From NCBI RefSeq assembly GCF_900106955.1, contig NZ_FNNI01000001.1, forward strand, positions 62,001 through 126,000: DNA of 64,000 bases, written 5' to 3'. This stretch comes from Aidingimonas halophila (GTDB lineage: Bacteria; Pseudomonadota; Gammaproteobacteria; Pseudomonadales; Halomonadaceae). This document shows, in pieces, positions 17,282 to 27,970 of this stretch (position 1 is its first letter; the number at the start of each line of letters is the position of its first letter). The notes below the pieces were generated by a model that searched no databases, had not been told where the DNA came from, and saw only the letters and a list, made by a program, of their open reading frames with translations. A program made the position numbers and the translations under genes.

Positions 17282-20128
17282 ATGTCGTTGAAGACCCGTT
17301 TGATCGCGCTACTATTGGGTATACCGCTTTGTTCGGCCATTCTGGTAGCCACTCTCGCCGTATTCAACGACATCCAGCAACGCCGTACGACACTGGGCGA
17401 ATCGCTGACCACGCATGCCGAGATGCTGGTCCCTTTGCTGACCGACACCCTGAAGCGGCATGAAGCGGCCTCGGCCAATGACGAGAGCTTGCAACGTGAC
17501 TTGCGCGCCCAGTTGCAACCGTTGCTGAATATCGATGATGTCCGTTCCGTCACGCTGCGACTCGGCGACGAGACCCTCCTGGCCGAACTAGGCCAGCAGC
17601 CGACGCGACACGCCCCTTCCTCTCCCGAGGAGACGCGACTGATCACCGACGGCCCCCAGTGGTATCTCGACATGCCTCTCCCGACCCGTATCGATGACCG
17701 AACGGTATGGCTTGAGCTGGAGGCCGACACCACTTCCCTGGCGCTAGGGACTTACCGCTTCCTCAGCCTGATTGGACTGGCATTGTTGGCCATCGGCATA
17801 CCGGTCATCCTCTTCGCCTACCTGTTCAGCCAACGAACCGCCCGGCTGGTCGACTCATTCCGCCAGGCCCTGTCCCGACTCTATACCGATGACGAATTCA
17901 CGCCGCTCAAGCCCACGGGGCCCAGCGAGCTGGCCGGACTATCGGAAGACATCAATGCCCTGGCTCGCCGTCAGGAGGAGGCCAAGGAGGAGACACAGCG
18001 TCATATCGAGCAGACCACCCAGGAACTTCAGGAATCGATGGAAACCATCGAGATTCAGAATATCGAACTCGACATGGCGCATCGGCGCGCCCTGGATGCC
18101 AACCAGATCAAGTCAGAATTTCTTGCCAATATCAGTCACGAGATACGGACGCCGCTCAATGGCATCATCGGCTTTTGTCAGTTGCTGGAACGCTCACAGC
18201 TGGAAGCGCGTCAGCGGGATTGGTTGGGGCATGTCCAGAATGCGTCGGACAGTCTGCTGTCCCTGATCAACGACATTCTCGATTTCTCCAAACTGGAAGC
18301 CGGCAAGCTGGAGCTGGAGACAGTCGCACTCGACATGGTCGAACTGGTTGACGATGTGCTCGGCCTGCAGGCCCCCCAAGCTCATGAAAAGGGACTGCAT
18401 CTACTGGGCCTCGTATACGACGATGTACCGGCGCAACTACAAGGCGACCCGCTTCGTATCAAACAGGTACTGACCAACCTGGTGCACAATGCCATCAAGT
18501 TTACCCAGGAAGGTGATATCACCGTTCGAGTCATGCTCGATGATATTCAGCAGTGCCAGGCATCGAGTGAAGCAACGGCCAAAGACCACACTGCCGATAC
18601 CAGCCAGTGGCAGGTCAAACTGAGGGTGACCGTCACGGATACCGGTATTGGCCTCTCATCGGATTATCACCAGCGTCTGTTCAAGGCATTCAGCCAGGCC
18701 AGTATCAGCGACACCCGGCAATACGGTGGCACCGGCCTGGGCTTGAAGATATGCAAGCAGTTGCTCGAGCAGATGGGGGGGAATATCGATGTCGACAGCA
18801 AGCCGGGTGAAGGCTCGACGTTCAGCTTCACCTTACCGCTATTGGCACAGACTCTTGAGGAGCGTGAGCCGGAACTGACGCTGAATGGCGAACTGATCGT
18901 ATTGCAAGAGCCACATATAGCCACACAACGGGCTTTTTCCCATTTATTGCAGAGCTGGGGAGCCAGAGTCGCCTCGCTGGAGACACTCGCACCTGATGCG
19001 AATCCAGCGCTTTGCATCATTAGCCTGGACAATGGGACGCTCGATGAATCGGTGCAATCCCGAGGGTGGCTCGATTCGCTGCAAACGCTGACTTGCCCCA
19101 GCCTGGTATTGCTCAATGCCAGCCCTGTCGACACACATGAGTATCACCTCCCCACCGAAGGCGACTTACTGACCAAACCCGTGTCACGTCGTGCACTGGC
19201 CGACAGCATCAAGCGCCTGTTGACCCACGGTGGCTCGCAGCCTCAGCAACACGACGAGCGACGACATTTCCATGATCTGCATCAAGCACGTGTCATGGTC
19301 GTCGATGACAGTGCTTCCAATCGTTTGCTCATTCATGAAACGCTCAAAGGGATGGGCGTCGAGACCTGTCTCGCCAGCAGTGGTGAAGAGGCTCTCGAAC
19401 TGGCCCGGCAGCAAGAGGCCGACCTGGTTCTCATGGATATTCGTATGGAGGGCATGGATGGTGTCGAAACCATGCGGGGGCTTCGTCACCTCCCGGGGCG
19501 CTGGCGCCACTGTCCTTTCATCGCCGTGACGGCCCATGCTCTGGAAGACGAGCGGCGACGTCTATTGAATGCGGGAATGCATGATGTGCTGATCAAACCG
19601 GTTCAGATCAATGATCTGGTCCAGATGGTCAATGCTCACCTCGGCCTGGAGTCCCCTGAACGTGACCTGCCATTGCCAGCGCCTGACTCGACGGTGACAG
19701 CAACACGCAATGATCTAGCCATCGTCGACCATGAGCTTGGCATGCGCCTGGCCGGCGGCGACAAGAGACTGGCCGACCGTCTGTTCGAACAGCTCATCGA
19801 AGAGATCGACGACAGTGAACCCGCTCTGGAGAACGCATGGCAGGCCGATGACAAGGAACGGTTACTCGATATTATCCACCGATTGAATGGTGCTTGTCGC
19901 TATTGCGGCGTGCCCCGTCTGGCATTGCTCGCCGAAACGCTGGAAACACGGCTACGGGTCAATAGCGCCACCGATATCGATGATCTGCTCGCAGCCCTGC
20001 GACAGGCCATGGATGAGCTGCGCTGCTGGGAGGTGGACTCTCGTCATGCACAAAGCGCCCCTCCCTCTCAGGACTCGAGTACCACGACGGCTGAAGCCAG
20101 ATCCTTTTCATCAGATAATGACAGGTGA
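17282..20128 (+). CDS. barA: Hybrid sensor kinase GacS/BarA
   Basis: Membrane-bound tripartite kinase controlling the Gac/Rsm (BarA/UvrY) regulon. Order: TM1 (about residues 7-28), periplasmic domain, TM2 (about 160-182), HAMP, HisKA with His286 in ANISHEIRTPLNG, and HATPase_c (NAIKFT and two G boxes). A receiver-like segment at about residues 540-640 lacks the usual acidic pocket. The true receiver has Asp719 (LMDIRMEG), and the Hpt domain has His866 in the IIHRLNGACRYCGVPR context typical of GacS. The 948-residue length fits. The last 61 bp overlap the convergent acpS. Confidence 0.93.
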   Translation: MSLKTRLIALLLGIPLCSAILVATLAVFNDIQQRRTTLGESLTTHAEMLVPLLTDTLKRHEAASANDESLQRDLRAQLQPLLNIDDVRSVTLRLGDETLLAELGQQPTRHAPSSPEETRLITDGPQWYLDMPLPTRIDDRTVWLELEADTTSLALGTYRFLSLIGLALLAIGIPVILFAYLFSQRTARLVDSFRQALSRLYTDDEFTPLKPTGPSELAGLSEDINALARRQEEAKEETQRHIEQTTQELQESMETIEIQNIELDMAHRRALDANQIKSEFLANISHEIRTPLNGIIGFCQLLERSQLEARQRDWLGHVQNASDSLLSLINDILDFSKLEAGKLELETVALDMVELVDDVLGLQAPQAHEKGLHLLGLVYDDVPAQLQGDPLRIKQVLTNLVHNAIKFTQEGDITVRVMLDDIQQCQASSEATAKDHTADTSQWQVKLRVTVTDTGIGLSSDYHQRLFKAFSQASISDTRQYGGTGLGLKICKQLLEQMGGNIDVDSKPGEGSTFSFTLPLLAQTLEEREPELTLNGELIVLQEPHIATQRAFSHLLQSWGARVASLETLAPDANPALCIISLDNGTLDESVQSRGWLDSLQTLTCPSLVLLNASPVDTHEYHLPTEGDLLTKPVSRRALADSIKRLLTHGGSQPQQHDERRHFHDLHQARVMVVDDSASNRLLIHETLKGMGVETCLASSGEEALELARQQEADLVLMDIRMEGMDGVETMRGLRHLPGRWRHCPFIAVTAHALEDERRRLLNAGMHDVLIKPVQINDLVQMVNAHLGLESPERDLPLPAPDSTVTATRNDLAIVDHELGMRLAGGDKRLADRLFEQLIEEIDDSEPALENAWQADDKERLLDIIHRLNGACRYCGVPRLALLAETLETRLRVNSATDIDDLLAALRQAMDELRCWEVDSRHAQSAPPSQDSSTTTAEARSFSSDNDR

Positions 20129-20445
20129 ATCCATCGCACCCCGGCACTGTCGGCATGCGCCTTCGCTCTCCCTGCCAGGATCAACGAGGGGCGCCCCAAC
20201 GCATCATTGGCAACCTGGATTTCCGACCATCGCATGCCATGTCGCAATCCCAGTCCGAGCGCCTTGACGAAGGCCTCCTTGGCCGCGAACCGCTTGGCAA
20301 GATACGCACCGGGTTGCCGGTGCGCCCTGATACAGCCCCGTTCCTGCTCTCCCAATAATCGTGTCAGAGCGCGGTCGCCATGCCTCGCCAGCAACGCTTC
20401 ACAACGCGACACGTGAACGATGTCGTTACCGATGCCAATGATCAT
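20068..20445 (-). CDS. acpS: Holo-[acyl-carrier-protein] synthase
   Basis: Transfers 4'-phosphopantetheine from CoA to the serine of ACP. The magnesium-site motifs GIGNDIV (residues 4-10) and FAAKEAFVKALG (about 53-64) are both present. The length is 125 residues, as expected. It lies 5 bp after pdxJ and its 3' end runs 61 bp into the convergent barA gene. The order acpS-pdxJ-recO-era-rnc is conserved in gammaproteobacteria. Confidence 0.96.
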   Translation of the reverse strand: MIIGIGNDIVHVSRCEALLARHGDRALTRLLGEQERGCIRAHRQPGAYLAKRFAAKEAFVKALGLGLRHGMRWSEIQVANDALGRPSLILAGRAKAHADSAGVRWIHLSLSDEKDLASAVVVLES

Positions 20446-20450
20446 CAGTG

Positions 20451-21233
20451 TCAGTCATGCTCGTGGTCGTGAACGTGTGACTCCATCGAGGCCACCAGAC
20501 CGGCCTCCTGACCGGCGATGGCCAGACGCTTCATCTCGGCGACGGCATCCTTCATGCCCACGAACAGCGCGCGGGCGATGATTGCATGGCCGATGTTAAG
20601 CTCATGAATTCCCGGCAGGGCGGCAATCGGTTCGACATTATGATAGTTCAAGCCATGCCCCGCGTTGACGGTCAAACCCAGGTCAAAGGCCAATTCGGCC
20701 GCTTCAACCAGACGCCGATATTCGATATCGGAGGACGCGCCTCCCTCGGCGTAGGCCCCGGTATGCAGCTCGACGACCGGTGCGCCGGCCCCATGGGCGG
20801 CTCTGACCTGTTGCTCATCCGGATCGATGAACAACGAGACGGTACATCCCGCCGCCCCCAAGCGCCGACAAGCGTCCGCGATGACGTCTTGATGGCCGGC
20901 AACATCGAGCCCCCCCTCCGTCGTCAACTCCTCACGTTTCTCGGGTACCAGGCAAACATGGGCCGGCTGCAGACGCTCTGCCAACGCCATCATGTCTTCG
21001 ACGACCGCCATTTCCAGATTCATGCGGGTATTGAGCGTTTCGGCCAATAACCGGACATCACGATCCTGGATGTGCCGTCGATCCTCGCGCAGATGAATCG
21101 TAATGCCATCGGCACCCGCTTCCTCGGCAAGCAGTGCCGCCTGAACAGGATCGGGATAGCGTGTTCCGCGGGCCTGACGCAGGGTAGCGACATGGTCGAT
21201 ATTGACGCCCAGAAGGATTCTCGGAGGATGCAT
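20451..21233 (-). CDS. pdxJ: Pyridoxine 5'-phosphate synthase
   Basis: Condenses 3-amino-2-oxopropyl phosphate with deoxyxylulose 5-phosphate in DXP-dependent vitamin B6 synthesis. The TIM-barrel start [18 protein letters not shown], the [14 protein letters not shown] segment and VNAGHGLNY are diagnostic. I prefer the ATG at 21233 (GGAG 6-7 nt upstream) over the ATG at 21245, which has no Shine-Dalgarno. The C-terminus carries a His/Asp-rich tail (HVHDHEHD) beyond the usual domain end. Confidence 0.95.
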   Translation of the reverse strand: MHPPRILLGVNIDHVATLRQARGTRYPDPVQAALLAEEAGADGITIHLREDRRHIQDRDVRLLAETLNTRMNLEMAVVEDMMALAERLQPAHVCLVPEKREELTTEGGLDVAGHQDVIADACRRLGAAGCTVSLFIDPDEQQVRAAHGAGAPVVELHTGAYAEGGASSDIEYRRLVEAAELAFDLGLTVNAGHGLNYHNVEPIAALPGIHELNIGHAIIARALFVGMKDAVAEMKRLAIAGQEAGLVASMESHVHDHEHD

Positions 21234-21265
21234 CGCGATCTCCATCTACGAAAAAGTGGCTTGGT

Positions 21266-21988
21266 TCAGTCAGTCGCACGCTTCTGACGACGTTTGGCTA
21301 GCTCCAGCATCAATTCCCGCGAGCGCAATGGCTTGCTACCCAGCAGAGACGACAGTGCCGTACGGGTCAAACGCTTGGCCGATAACGCCAACCCAGGGGC
21401 CGCCCAATCTCCACTGGCCAGCAAACGCAAGGTGCGGCCATCAAGACCGACCGTCTCGTCCAGGGTCGGCTCGAAACTGCGACTTCCCGGACAATAGCGA
21501 TAGTGGGTCTGAGCATCGAGAGGACGCCCCTCGGTATCGATGAACCGTGGATCGGCATCCAGCGCTTCCAGCAGGGCCAATTCCAGACGCCGAAGCGCCG
21601 GTTCCCGTCCATCGGGGTGCGGTAGACCATCCAGCATCGCGCCATAAAAGGCAAACACGTCCCGCACAGGCAATTCCAAGGGTAACAGCCGTGACAACAA
21701 CTCATTGGCGTAGAAACCGCACAGTAGCCCCTCCCCGGCCAGCATTGCGCCCCCGCCACGGCTCTCCATCATCCGCAAACGCTTGAGGTCACTATCACCG
21801 ATCCAGGTCACATGCAGGGGAGTATAAGGTTGCAGGCGGGTTCGGCCACGGCTTCCAGGTCGGCGCACTCCCTGGGCAACCGCACGAACACGGCCATGAT
21901 CCAGAGTCAGGAGTTCAACGAGAGCACTGGTCTCGCGGTAAGGCTGCTTATGCAGCAGAAACGCCGGCTGAGGTTGCATGGCGCTCAA
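21266..21988 (-). CDS. recO: DNA repair protein RecO
   Basis: Recombination mediator that works with RecF and RecR to load RecA on SSB-coated DNA. The N-terminal OB-fold begins with [20 protein letters not shown], and a helical domain with [15 protein letters not shown] follows. 240 residues, normal for the family. No CxxC zinc motif is seen, as in many gammaproteobacterial RecO proteins. The start overlaps the era stop by 4 bp. Confidence 0.94.
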   Translation of the reverse strand: MSAMQPQPAFLLHKQPYRETSALVELLTLDHGRVRAVAQGVRRPGSRGRTRLQPYTPLHVTWIGDSDLKRLRMMESRGGGAMLAGEGLLCGFYANELLSRLLPLELPVRDVFAFYGAMLDGLPHPDGREPALRRLELALLEALDADPRFIDTEGRPLDAQTHYRYCPGSRSFEPTLDETVGLDGRTLRLLASGDWAAPGLALSAKRLTRTALSSLLGSKPLRSRELMLELAKRRQKRATD

Positions 21989-22884
21989 TCCAGATCATAG
22001 CCAAGGCTCTTCAGGGCGCGGCTGTCATCTGACCAACCCCGCTTGATCTTGACCCATAGATTCAGCATGACCTTGGCACCAAGCGCTCGTTCCATTTCCA
22101 GTCGAGCGTCTCGCCCGATCTGTTTGATACGCTCACCGTTCTCACCGATCAGTATCTTTTTCTGCCCTTGGCGCTCGACCAATACCAGAGCGTCGATATG
22201 AATAATGCGACCTTCATCACGAAACGTCTCGATCTCGACGGTCATCTGATAAGGCAACTCATCACCGAGCTGACGGGTAATTTTCTCGCGCACCAGCTCG
22301 GCCGCCAGAAAGCGTTCACTCCGATCGGTGATCTGTTCCTCGGGGAAATAGTGGATGCTTTCCGGCAGTCGTTTGGCCACTTCCTCTTCCAGTTCGGCCA
22401 CGTTGGTACCGTGCTTGGCTGACAGCGGGACCATCGCGGCGAACTCACGCTTGGCGGCGAGCTGCTCCAGCCACGGCAGTAACGTCGCCTTGTCCTGAAC
22501 ACGATCAACCTTGTTGATCGCCAGAATGACAGGGACCTTGACGTGGACAAGCTTATCGAGAACGATCTGGTCCTCGTCGGTCCAGCGTGTCCTGTCGATG
22601 AGGAAGACGACACAGTCGATATCCCGCAAGGCCTGAGTGGCCGAGTGATTCATGACCCGATTGATCGCCCTGTTGCGGTCCTTCCCCATGATGTGGATAC
22701 CCGGCGTATCGACATAGATCGCCTGCGACTCCTGCAAGGTCTTGATGCCCATGACCTGATGCCGAGTCGTCTGCGGGCGACGCGAGGTAATGGATATTTT
22801 CTGCCCCAGAATGCGATTCATCAGGGTGGACTTGCCCACATTGGGACGCCCCACGATCGCTACGAACCCACAAGTCTGTGCCAT
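21985..22884 (-). CDS. era: GTPase Era
   Basis: Essential GTPase for 30S subunit maturation, binding near the 3' end of 16S rRNA. G1 is GRPNVGKST (residues 11-19), G3 is DTPG, G4 is NKVD. The C-terminal KH domain contains [21 protein letters not shown]. 299 residues, as expected. It overlaps rnc by 1 bp upstream and recO by 4 bp downstream. Confidence 0.97.
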   Translation of the reverse strand: MAQTCGFVAIVGRPNVGKSTLMNRILGQKISITSRRPQTTRHQVMGIKTLQESQAIYVDTPGIHIMGKDRNRAINRVMNHSATQALRDIDCVVFLIDRTRWTDEDQIVLDKLVHVKVPVILAINKVDRVQDKATLLPWLEQLAAKREFAAMVPLSAKHGTNVAELEEEVAKRLPESIHYFPEEQITDRSERFLAAELVREKITRQLGDELPYQMTVEIETFRDEGRIIHIDALVLVERQGQKKILIGENGERIKQIGRDARLEMERALGAKVMLNLWVKIKRGWSDDSRALKSLGYDLD

Positions 22885-23570
22885 TAAGCGTCCCCTCGCG
22901 GATCAAGTTGTTGCAGTGCCTTTTCAGCTGCCTTCTGCTCGGCGTGCCGGCGACTGGACCCGATACCCAGCGTGTATTCCTCCAGCACGTCGACATGACA
23001 CTCGATGGTGAAGGTTTGAGCATGCGCTTCGCCTTCGACCGACACCACCTCATAACGTGGCAGTGCCACTTGCCGTGATTGAAGGAACTCCTGCAAACGT
23101 GTCTTGGGATCCTTCTGAGTATCCTGCAGATCAATGGATTCGAGGCGGGTCCCATACCAGGACAACACCCTGGCCTTGACGGCATCCATTCCCGCATCGA
23201 GATAAATCGCGCCGATGACGGCTTCCATGGCATCAGCAAGGATGGAATCCCGGCGATGCCCCCCGCTTTTCATCTCCCCCGAGCCAAGACGCAGGCAGCC
23301 CCCGACCTCGAACTCGCGTGCCAGTTCAGCCAGCGTCTTGCCCTTGACCAGACGTGCACGCAACCGTGACAACTGCCCTTCACGGGCATCCGGAAAGCGA
23401 CGATACAATGCTTCAGCGATCACGAAATTCACAATCGAATCGCCCAGAAATTCGAGACGTTCATTGTTTCGACCACCGTAACTACGATGGGTCATGGCCA
23501 ATTCCAGTAAAGCGACATCGCTAAAGGCATGACCAATGCGCCGACTAAATGCTTCCAGGGGATTACTCAC
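22884..23570 (-). CDS. rnc: Ribonuclease III
   Basis: Double-strand-specific RNase that processes rRNA precursors and structured mRNAs. The RNase III signature [10 protein letters not shown] (residues 38-47) and the second acidic site [13 protein letters not shown] (about 114-126) are intact. A C-terminal double-stranded RNA-binding domain follows (about 155-225, with [14 protein letters not shown]). 228 residues. Part of the lepA-lepB-rnc-era-recO run. Confidence 0.97.
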   Translation of the reverse strand: MSNPLEAFSRRIGHAFSDVALLELAMTHRSYGGRNNERLEFLGDSIVNFVIAEALYRRFPDAREGQLSRLRARLVKGKTLAELAREFEVGGCLRLGSGEMKSGGHRRDSILADAMEAVIGAIYLDAGMDAVKARVLSWYGTRLESIDLQDTQKDPKTRLQEFLQSRQVALPRYEVVSVEGEAHAQTFTIECHVDVLEEYTLGIGSSRRHAEQKAAEKALQQLDPRGDA

Positions 23571-23634
23571 GAAACGTTTGCTCTATTTATTCAGGGATGA
23601 CGGGTCGATACGACGCCTTATCAAGGTCGACAGT

Positions 23635-24432
23635 TCAATGCAGACGCCGGATGTCGGTGAAACTCGGCAAGCCCCCGTCCCAATGCATCCAGACGGCGAA
23701 CGCCTTGCCAACAATGTTTTCCTCGGGGACGAATCCCCAGTAGCGACTATCGTTGGAATGATCGCGGTTATCACCCATGGTGAAATAATGGCCTTCCGGC
23801 ACTTCCAGTTCACGGAGTTGAGGACCGGGATCGTCAGGGTCATTATAGATAAGGTGTTGACGACCATCTAAGTGCTCTTCCAGCAATTGCTCGTCCGGTG
23901 ATCCCGAGGGATTCGCGTCAACGAGCTCGTGCTTGACTTCCTCTCCGTTGACGTAGAGCGTCTTGTCTTCATACCGAATGCGATCTCCCGGCAGTCCGAC
24001 GACTCGTTTGATGAAGTTCACCGATGGTTCCTGGGGGAAGCGGAAGACCATGATGTCACCTCGTTCTGGCTCATCAATGTCAATCACCTTGGTATTGATC
24101 ACCGGCAAACGCAGCCCGTAAGCAAACTTGTTGACAAGGATGAAATCCCCCACTTCCAACGTCGGTTTCATGGAGCCGGAAGGAATCTGAAAAGGTTCCA
24201 CCAGGAAACTCCGGAGTAGCAAAACGACGAACAGAACCGGAAAGAAGGAGCGCGCATAATCGATGAGCCAGGGATCCTTGGCAAGCCGCTTGCGCGTTTT
24301 CTCATCCAGGGAACCTTCAGCCTCTGCGGTTGCCAGCCGTTCCGTTCGGCTACGCTTCCACCAGAGGACATCGAAGAGCCAGATCAGACCGGTGACGGCG
24401 ACGGCCACCACCAGCAACAGCGAAAAATCCAT
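23635..24432 (-). CDS. lepB: Signal peptidase I
   Basis: Inner-membrane Ser/Lys protease that removes signal peptides of exported proteins. Two N-terminal hydrophobic segments (about residues 3-24 and 62-79) flank a cytoplasmic loop. The nucleophile is Ser87 in PSGSMKPTL, and the general base is Lys142 in FIKRVVGLPGD. The GDNRDHSNDSRYWG box is near the C-terminus. It lies 14 bp after lepA, as in most relatives. Confidence 0.96.
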   Translation of the reverse strand: MDFSLLLVVAVAVTGLIWLFDVLWWKRSRTERLATAEAEGSLDEKTRKRLAKDPWLIDYARSFFPVLFVVLLLRSFLVEPFQIPSGSMKPTLEVGDFILVNKFAYGLRLPVINTKVIDIDEPERGDIMVFRFPQEPSVNFIKRVVGLPGDRIRYEDKTLYVNGEEVKHELVDANPSGSPDEQLLEEHLDGRQHLIYNDPDDPGPQLRELEVPEGHYFTMGDNRDHSNDSRYWGFVPEENIVGKAFAVWMHWDGGLPSFTDIRRLH

Positions 24433-24446
24433 GTGCTAGTCTCGTC

Positions 24447-26264
24447 CTAATCGTTAACCTTGAGTGCAGCAAGGAAGGCATCCTGCGGAATTTCCACCTT
24501 ACCGACCTGCTTCATGCGCTTCTTGCCGGCTTTTTGCTTCTCCAGCAGTTTTTTCTTGCGCGTGACATCGCCACCATAGCACTTGGCGGTCACGTTCTTG
24601 CGTAATGCCTTGACCGTCGATCGTGCCACCACTTGATTACCAACCGCTGCCTGAATGGCCACGTCAAACATCTGGCGGGGGATCAACTCCTTCATCTTCT
24701 CGACAAGCGCCCGTCCACGACCATGCGCCTGGTCTCGATGGACGATCGCGGCGAGGGCATCAACGCGATCTCCGTTGATCAACACATCCAACCTCACGAG
24801 ATTGGCCACTTCGAAGCGTTCGAAGTTGTAGTCGAGCGAGGCATACCCTTTGGACAGGGATTTCAAACGATCGAAGAAATCCATGACCACCTCACTCATC
24901 GGCAACTCATAGGTGAGCTGAATCTGATTGCCCAGGAACTGCATGTCCAATTGCGTCCCACGGCGCTGCTCGCATTCGGCCAGCACGTTACCGACGAAAT
25001 CCTGAGGCACCAGGATGCTGGCTCTTACCACGGGCTCGCTCATGGTTTCGACACTGGCCAAGTCCGGGAGTTTTGACGGGTTGGATACATAGATGACTTC
25101 GCCGTCATTCATCAACAGCTCATAGATGACGGTGGGCGCCGTCGTCAGCAGTTCGAGATCGTATTCCCGCTCTAGCCGCTCCTGCACGATCTCCATGTGC
25201 AGCGTGCCCAGGAAGCCGACACGAAAACCGAAACCCAGTGCATCAGAGTTTTCCGGTTCATAATCCAGAGATGCGTCGTTCAGCGCCAGCTTCTCGAGCG
25301 CATCCCGGAAGTCTTCGTAATCATCGGAATTGATCGGGAACATGCCGGCATAGACCTGCGGTTTCACCTTCTGGAAACCAGGCAGCCGGGGAATATCCGG
25401 CGTCTTGGCATGTGTGATCGTATCGCCGACCGGTGCGCCATGGATATCCTTGATACCCGCCACGATATAACCGACCTCACCAGCCCGCAGTATACCGGTC
25501 TCACGTCGCAGTGGCGTGAAGATACCGATATCGTTCGCTTGCCAATCACGTCCGGTGGACTTGATTCGGATCTTGTCGCCCTTCTTGAGGGTTCCGTCAA
25601 ACAAACGGACCAACGACACGACGCCGAGGTAATTATCAAACCAGGAATCGACGATCAGCGCTTGTAGCGGAGCTTGCACATCCCCTTTGGGGGGCGGGAT
25701 GTCGCGCACCAGACGTTCCAGCAAGACGTCCATACCCAGCCCGTTCTTTGCCGATACACGACAAGCGTCCGTGGCATCGAGGCCAATCACCTCTTCGATC
25801 TCCTGTGCCACTCGATCGGGATCCGCCTGGGGAAGGTCTATCTTGTTGAGTACTGGTAATACTTCCAGCCCCTGCTCCACAGCGGTATAACAATTGGCAA
25901 CCGATTGTGCCTCGACCCCTTGAGCGGCATCGACCACCAATAGTGCACCCTCGCAAGCATAGAGTGAACGCGACACCTCATAAGAAAAGTCGACATGCCC
26001 CGGAGTATCGATGAAGTTGAGTTGGTAGGTCGTACCATCATCGGCCTGATAATCCAATGTCACCGACTGCGCCTTGATGGTGATCCCCCGCTCACGCTCC
26101 AGATCCATTGAGTCAAGCACCTGTTCCTTGAGCTCTCTATCGCTCAATCCACCGCAAATCTGGATGATGCGATCGGACAGGGTCGACTTGCCATGATCGA
26201 TGTGGGCGATGATGGAAAAATTTCGTATATGGTTGATTTCTTTACGATGTTCGGTGCTGCTCAT
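24447..26264 (-). CDS. lepA: Elongation factor 4 (back-translocating GTPase LepA)
   Basis: Ribosome-binding GTPase. G1 is [10 protein letters not shown]3 is DTPGHVDF, G4 is NKIDLP; EF-G-like domains and the LepA-specific C-terminal domain ([14 protein letters not shown]) follow. I chose the ATG that gives MSSTEHRKE (26264); nine codons further upstream are open but do not look conserved. That gives 605 residues, close to the family norm. A possible -10 (TACAAT on the minus strand, near 26349-26354) lies in the upstream gap. Confidence 0.96.
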   Translation of the reverse strand: MSSTEHRKEINHIRNFSIIAHIDHGKSTLSDRIIQICGGLSDRELKEQVLDSMDLERERGITIKAQSVTLDYQADDGTTYQLNFIDTPGHVDFSYEVSRSLYACEGALLVVDAAQGVEAQSVANCYTAVEQGLEVLPVLNKIDLPQADPDRVAQEIEEVIGLDATDACRVSAKNGLGMDVLLERLVRDIPPPKGDVQAPLQALIVDSWFDNYLGVVSLVRLFDGTLKKGDKIRIKSTGRDWQANDIGIFTPLRRETGILRAGEVGYIVAGIKDIHGAPVGDTITHAKTPDIPRLPGFQKVKPQVYAGMFPINSDDYEDFRDALEKLALNDASLDYEPENSDALGFGFRVGFLGTLHMEIVQERLEREYDLELLTTAPTVIYELLMNDGEVIYVSNPSKLPDLASVETMSEPVVRASILVPQDFVGNVLAECEQRRGTQLDMQFLGNQIQLTYELPMSEVVMDFFDRLKSLSKGYASLDYNFERFEVANLVRLDVLINGDRVDALAAIVHRDQAHGRGRALVEKMKELIPRQMFDVAIQAAVGNQVVARSTVKALRKNVTAKCYGGDVTRKKKLLEKQKAGKKRMKQVGKVEIPQDAFLAALKVND

Positions 26265-26452
26265 GCAATATGATCCGGGTTGTGTACGCACTCTTGAATA
26301 TAGGCCGTGCTGTGTCGTCTCCCAGTGCGCGAGAAATTGATTGAACGCATTGTACCGGCATGCGCTTGGCAGGAACAGCGACCATCAATCATGAATCACA
26401 CAACGGCTTGTCGTACCACAACGGTTTCCGGAAACGCATCATGCACCCAGCG

Positions 26453-26480
26453 AAAATTCGGGGCCGTTACCGGCCCCGAA
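26453..26480 (-). terminator. Rho-independent terminator after mucD
   Basis: A perfect 10-bp stem TTCGGGGCCG / CGGCCCCGAA with a 4-nt loop is followed on the minus strand by TTTT. It ends the algU-mucABCD operon 33 bp after the mucD stop. The rest of the gap 26265-26513 holds only lepA upstream sequence. Confidence 0.85.
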
Positions 26481-26513
26481 TGCGTAGGGAGTCAAGAGAG
26501 AAGCGCGCAAGCT

Positions 26514-27944
26514 TCACTCACTTCCCAATCGCAGTGCCACAAACAGGGAACGTCCATCACGATACAGCCTGACGGGCACCGCACGATCAGACTCTACTTC
26601 ACCGATCACTTCAGCCAACCGGCGAGGCGAATCAATCGCCTGATGGTCCACTGACACGATGATGTCTCCAGGACGAATCCCGGCCTCAGCGGCGGCTCCA
26701 CCGGATTCGACATTACGCACCTGAACACCACCGTCGATATCCAGTTGTTCCTGCTGGCGCGGATCCAGTTGGCTCACGGAGATACCGATGCGGGCCTGGC
26801 TGTCACTACCGGACTGTCCCGGGAAACTCCCGCTCTCTTCGCTCTCCGGCCAGTCGCCAATGGTGACGTCCTCGGTGAGACGCTCGCCATCACGCATCAG
26901 GGTCAACTCCACTTCTGTTCCCGGCGAGACGCGACCGATCAAACGCGGCAACTTGTTGGAGGTTTCGACTTCCTCACCGTCAACCTCGAGAATCACATCC
27001 CCTGCACGCAGGCCACTGTCTGCAGCGGGACCATCAGGATCGAGATCAGCAACCAACGCACCGCTGGGACTATCCATGTCAAAGGATTCGGCAAGATCTT
27101 TGGAAACCGGCTGGATCACGACACCCAACCAGCCACGACTCACGCGTCCATCTTCGCGAAGCTGATCAGCGATATCCATGGCAACATCGATGGGGATGGC
27201 GAACGACAAGCCCATGAAGCCACCGCTGCGTGTAAATATCTGCGAGTTGATACCGACGACTTCACCATCCAGATTGAATAACGGGCCACCCGAGTTACCT
27301 GGATTGATGGCCACATCGGTCTGGATAAACGGCACATAGGCGTCGCTAGGCAAGGTACGGTTGATCGCACTGACGATGCCGGCTGTCACCGAATGATCGA
27401 AACCGAACGGCGAACCGATAGCCGCCACCCATTCACCGACCTGAAGTTCCTCGGAATCCCCGATGTCGAGTACCGGCAATGGCTCGTCATCCTCGACCTT
27501 TAGCAGCGCGACATCGGTTTTCGAATCGGCACCGACAAGTTCGGCTTCGAGTTCACGGCGGTCATTGAGACTGACCACAATTTCATCGGCATCCTTTACG
27601 ACATGAGAATTGGTCAGTATGTATCCATCCTCACTGATGACGAAGCCGGAACCCAACGACTGACGCTGTTGCTCCCGGCCTCCGTCGCCACCCGGCGGCA
27701 TGGGGAATTGATCGCCGAAGAAGCGGCGGAAGATTTCAGGAATATCCTGGCCGCCAGGTCCCTGAAACTGCGTACTCGGCGACGAGACAGTTCGTGTCGT
27801 GGAAATGTTGACCACCCCTGGCGCGGCATCCTCGACCAGATCCGTGAAGTCAGGTAAATCTCGGGCCTGAACGGTTTGCCAGGCAAACAGCATGACCAAC
27901 AGCCATGCGCCGAGTAATAGATGTCTAGTAGCTTTGCGTTCCAT
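26514..27944 (-). CDS. mucD: Periplasmic Do-like serine protease/chaperone
   Basis: HtrA/DegP-family protease that clears misfolded envelope proteins. A signal peptide (hydrophobic about residues 9-22, ending VQA-RD) is followed by the chymotrypsin-like domain with triad His114 (TNSHVV), Asp144 (SKTDVALL) and Ser218 (NPGNSGGPL), then two PDZ domains (about 265-360 and 385-475). 476 residues. As last gene of the algU operon it corresponds to Pseudomonas MucD, which damps the sigma-E-type response. ATG preceded by AGGAG at 5-nt spacing. Confidence 0.95.
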   Translation of the reverse strand: MERKATRHLLLGAWLLVMLFAWQTVQARDLPDFTDLVEDAAPGVVNISTTRTVSSPSTQFQGPGGQDIPEIFRRFFGDQFPMPPGGDGGREQQRQSLGSGFVISEDGYILTNSHVVKDADEIVVSLNDRRELEAELVGADSKTDVALLKVEDDEPLPVLDIGDSEELQVGEWVAAIGSPFGFDHSVTAGIVSAINRTLPSDAYVPFIQTDVAINPGNSGGPLFNLDGEVVGINSQIFTRSGGFMGLSFAIPIDVAMDIADQLREDGRVSRGWLGVVIQPVSKDLAESFDMDSPSGALVADLDPDGPAADSGLRAGDVILEVDGEEVETSNKLPRLIGRVSPGTEVELTLMRDGERLTEDVTIGDWPESEESGSFPGQSGSDSQARIGISVSQLDPRQQEQLDIDGGVQVRNVESGGAAAEAGIRPGDIIVSVDHQAIDSPRRLAEVIGEVESDRAVPVRLYRDGRSLFVALRLGSE

Positions 27945-27970
27945 GGGAACTCCTGCGATAGCTCATAGGT

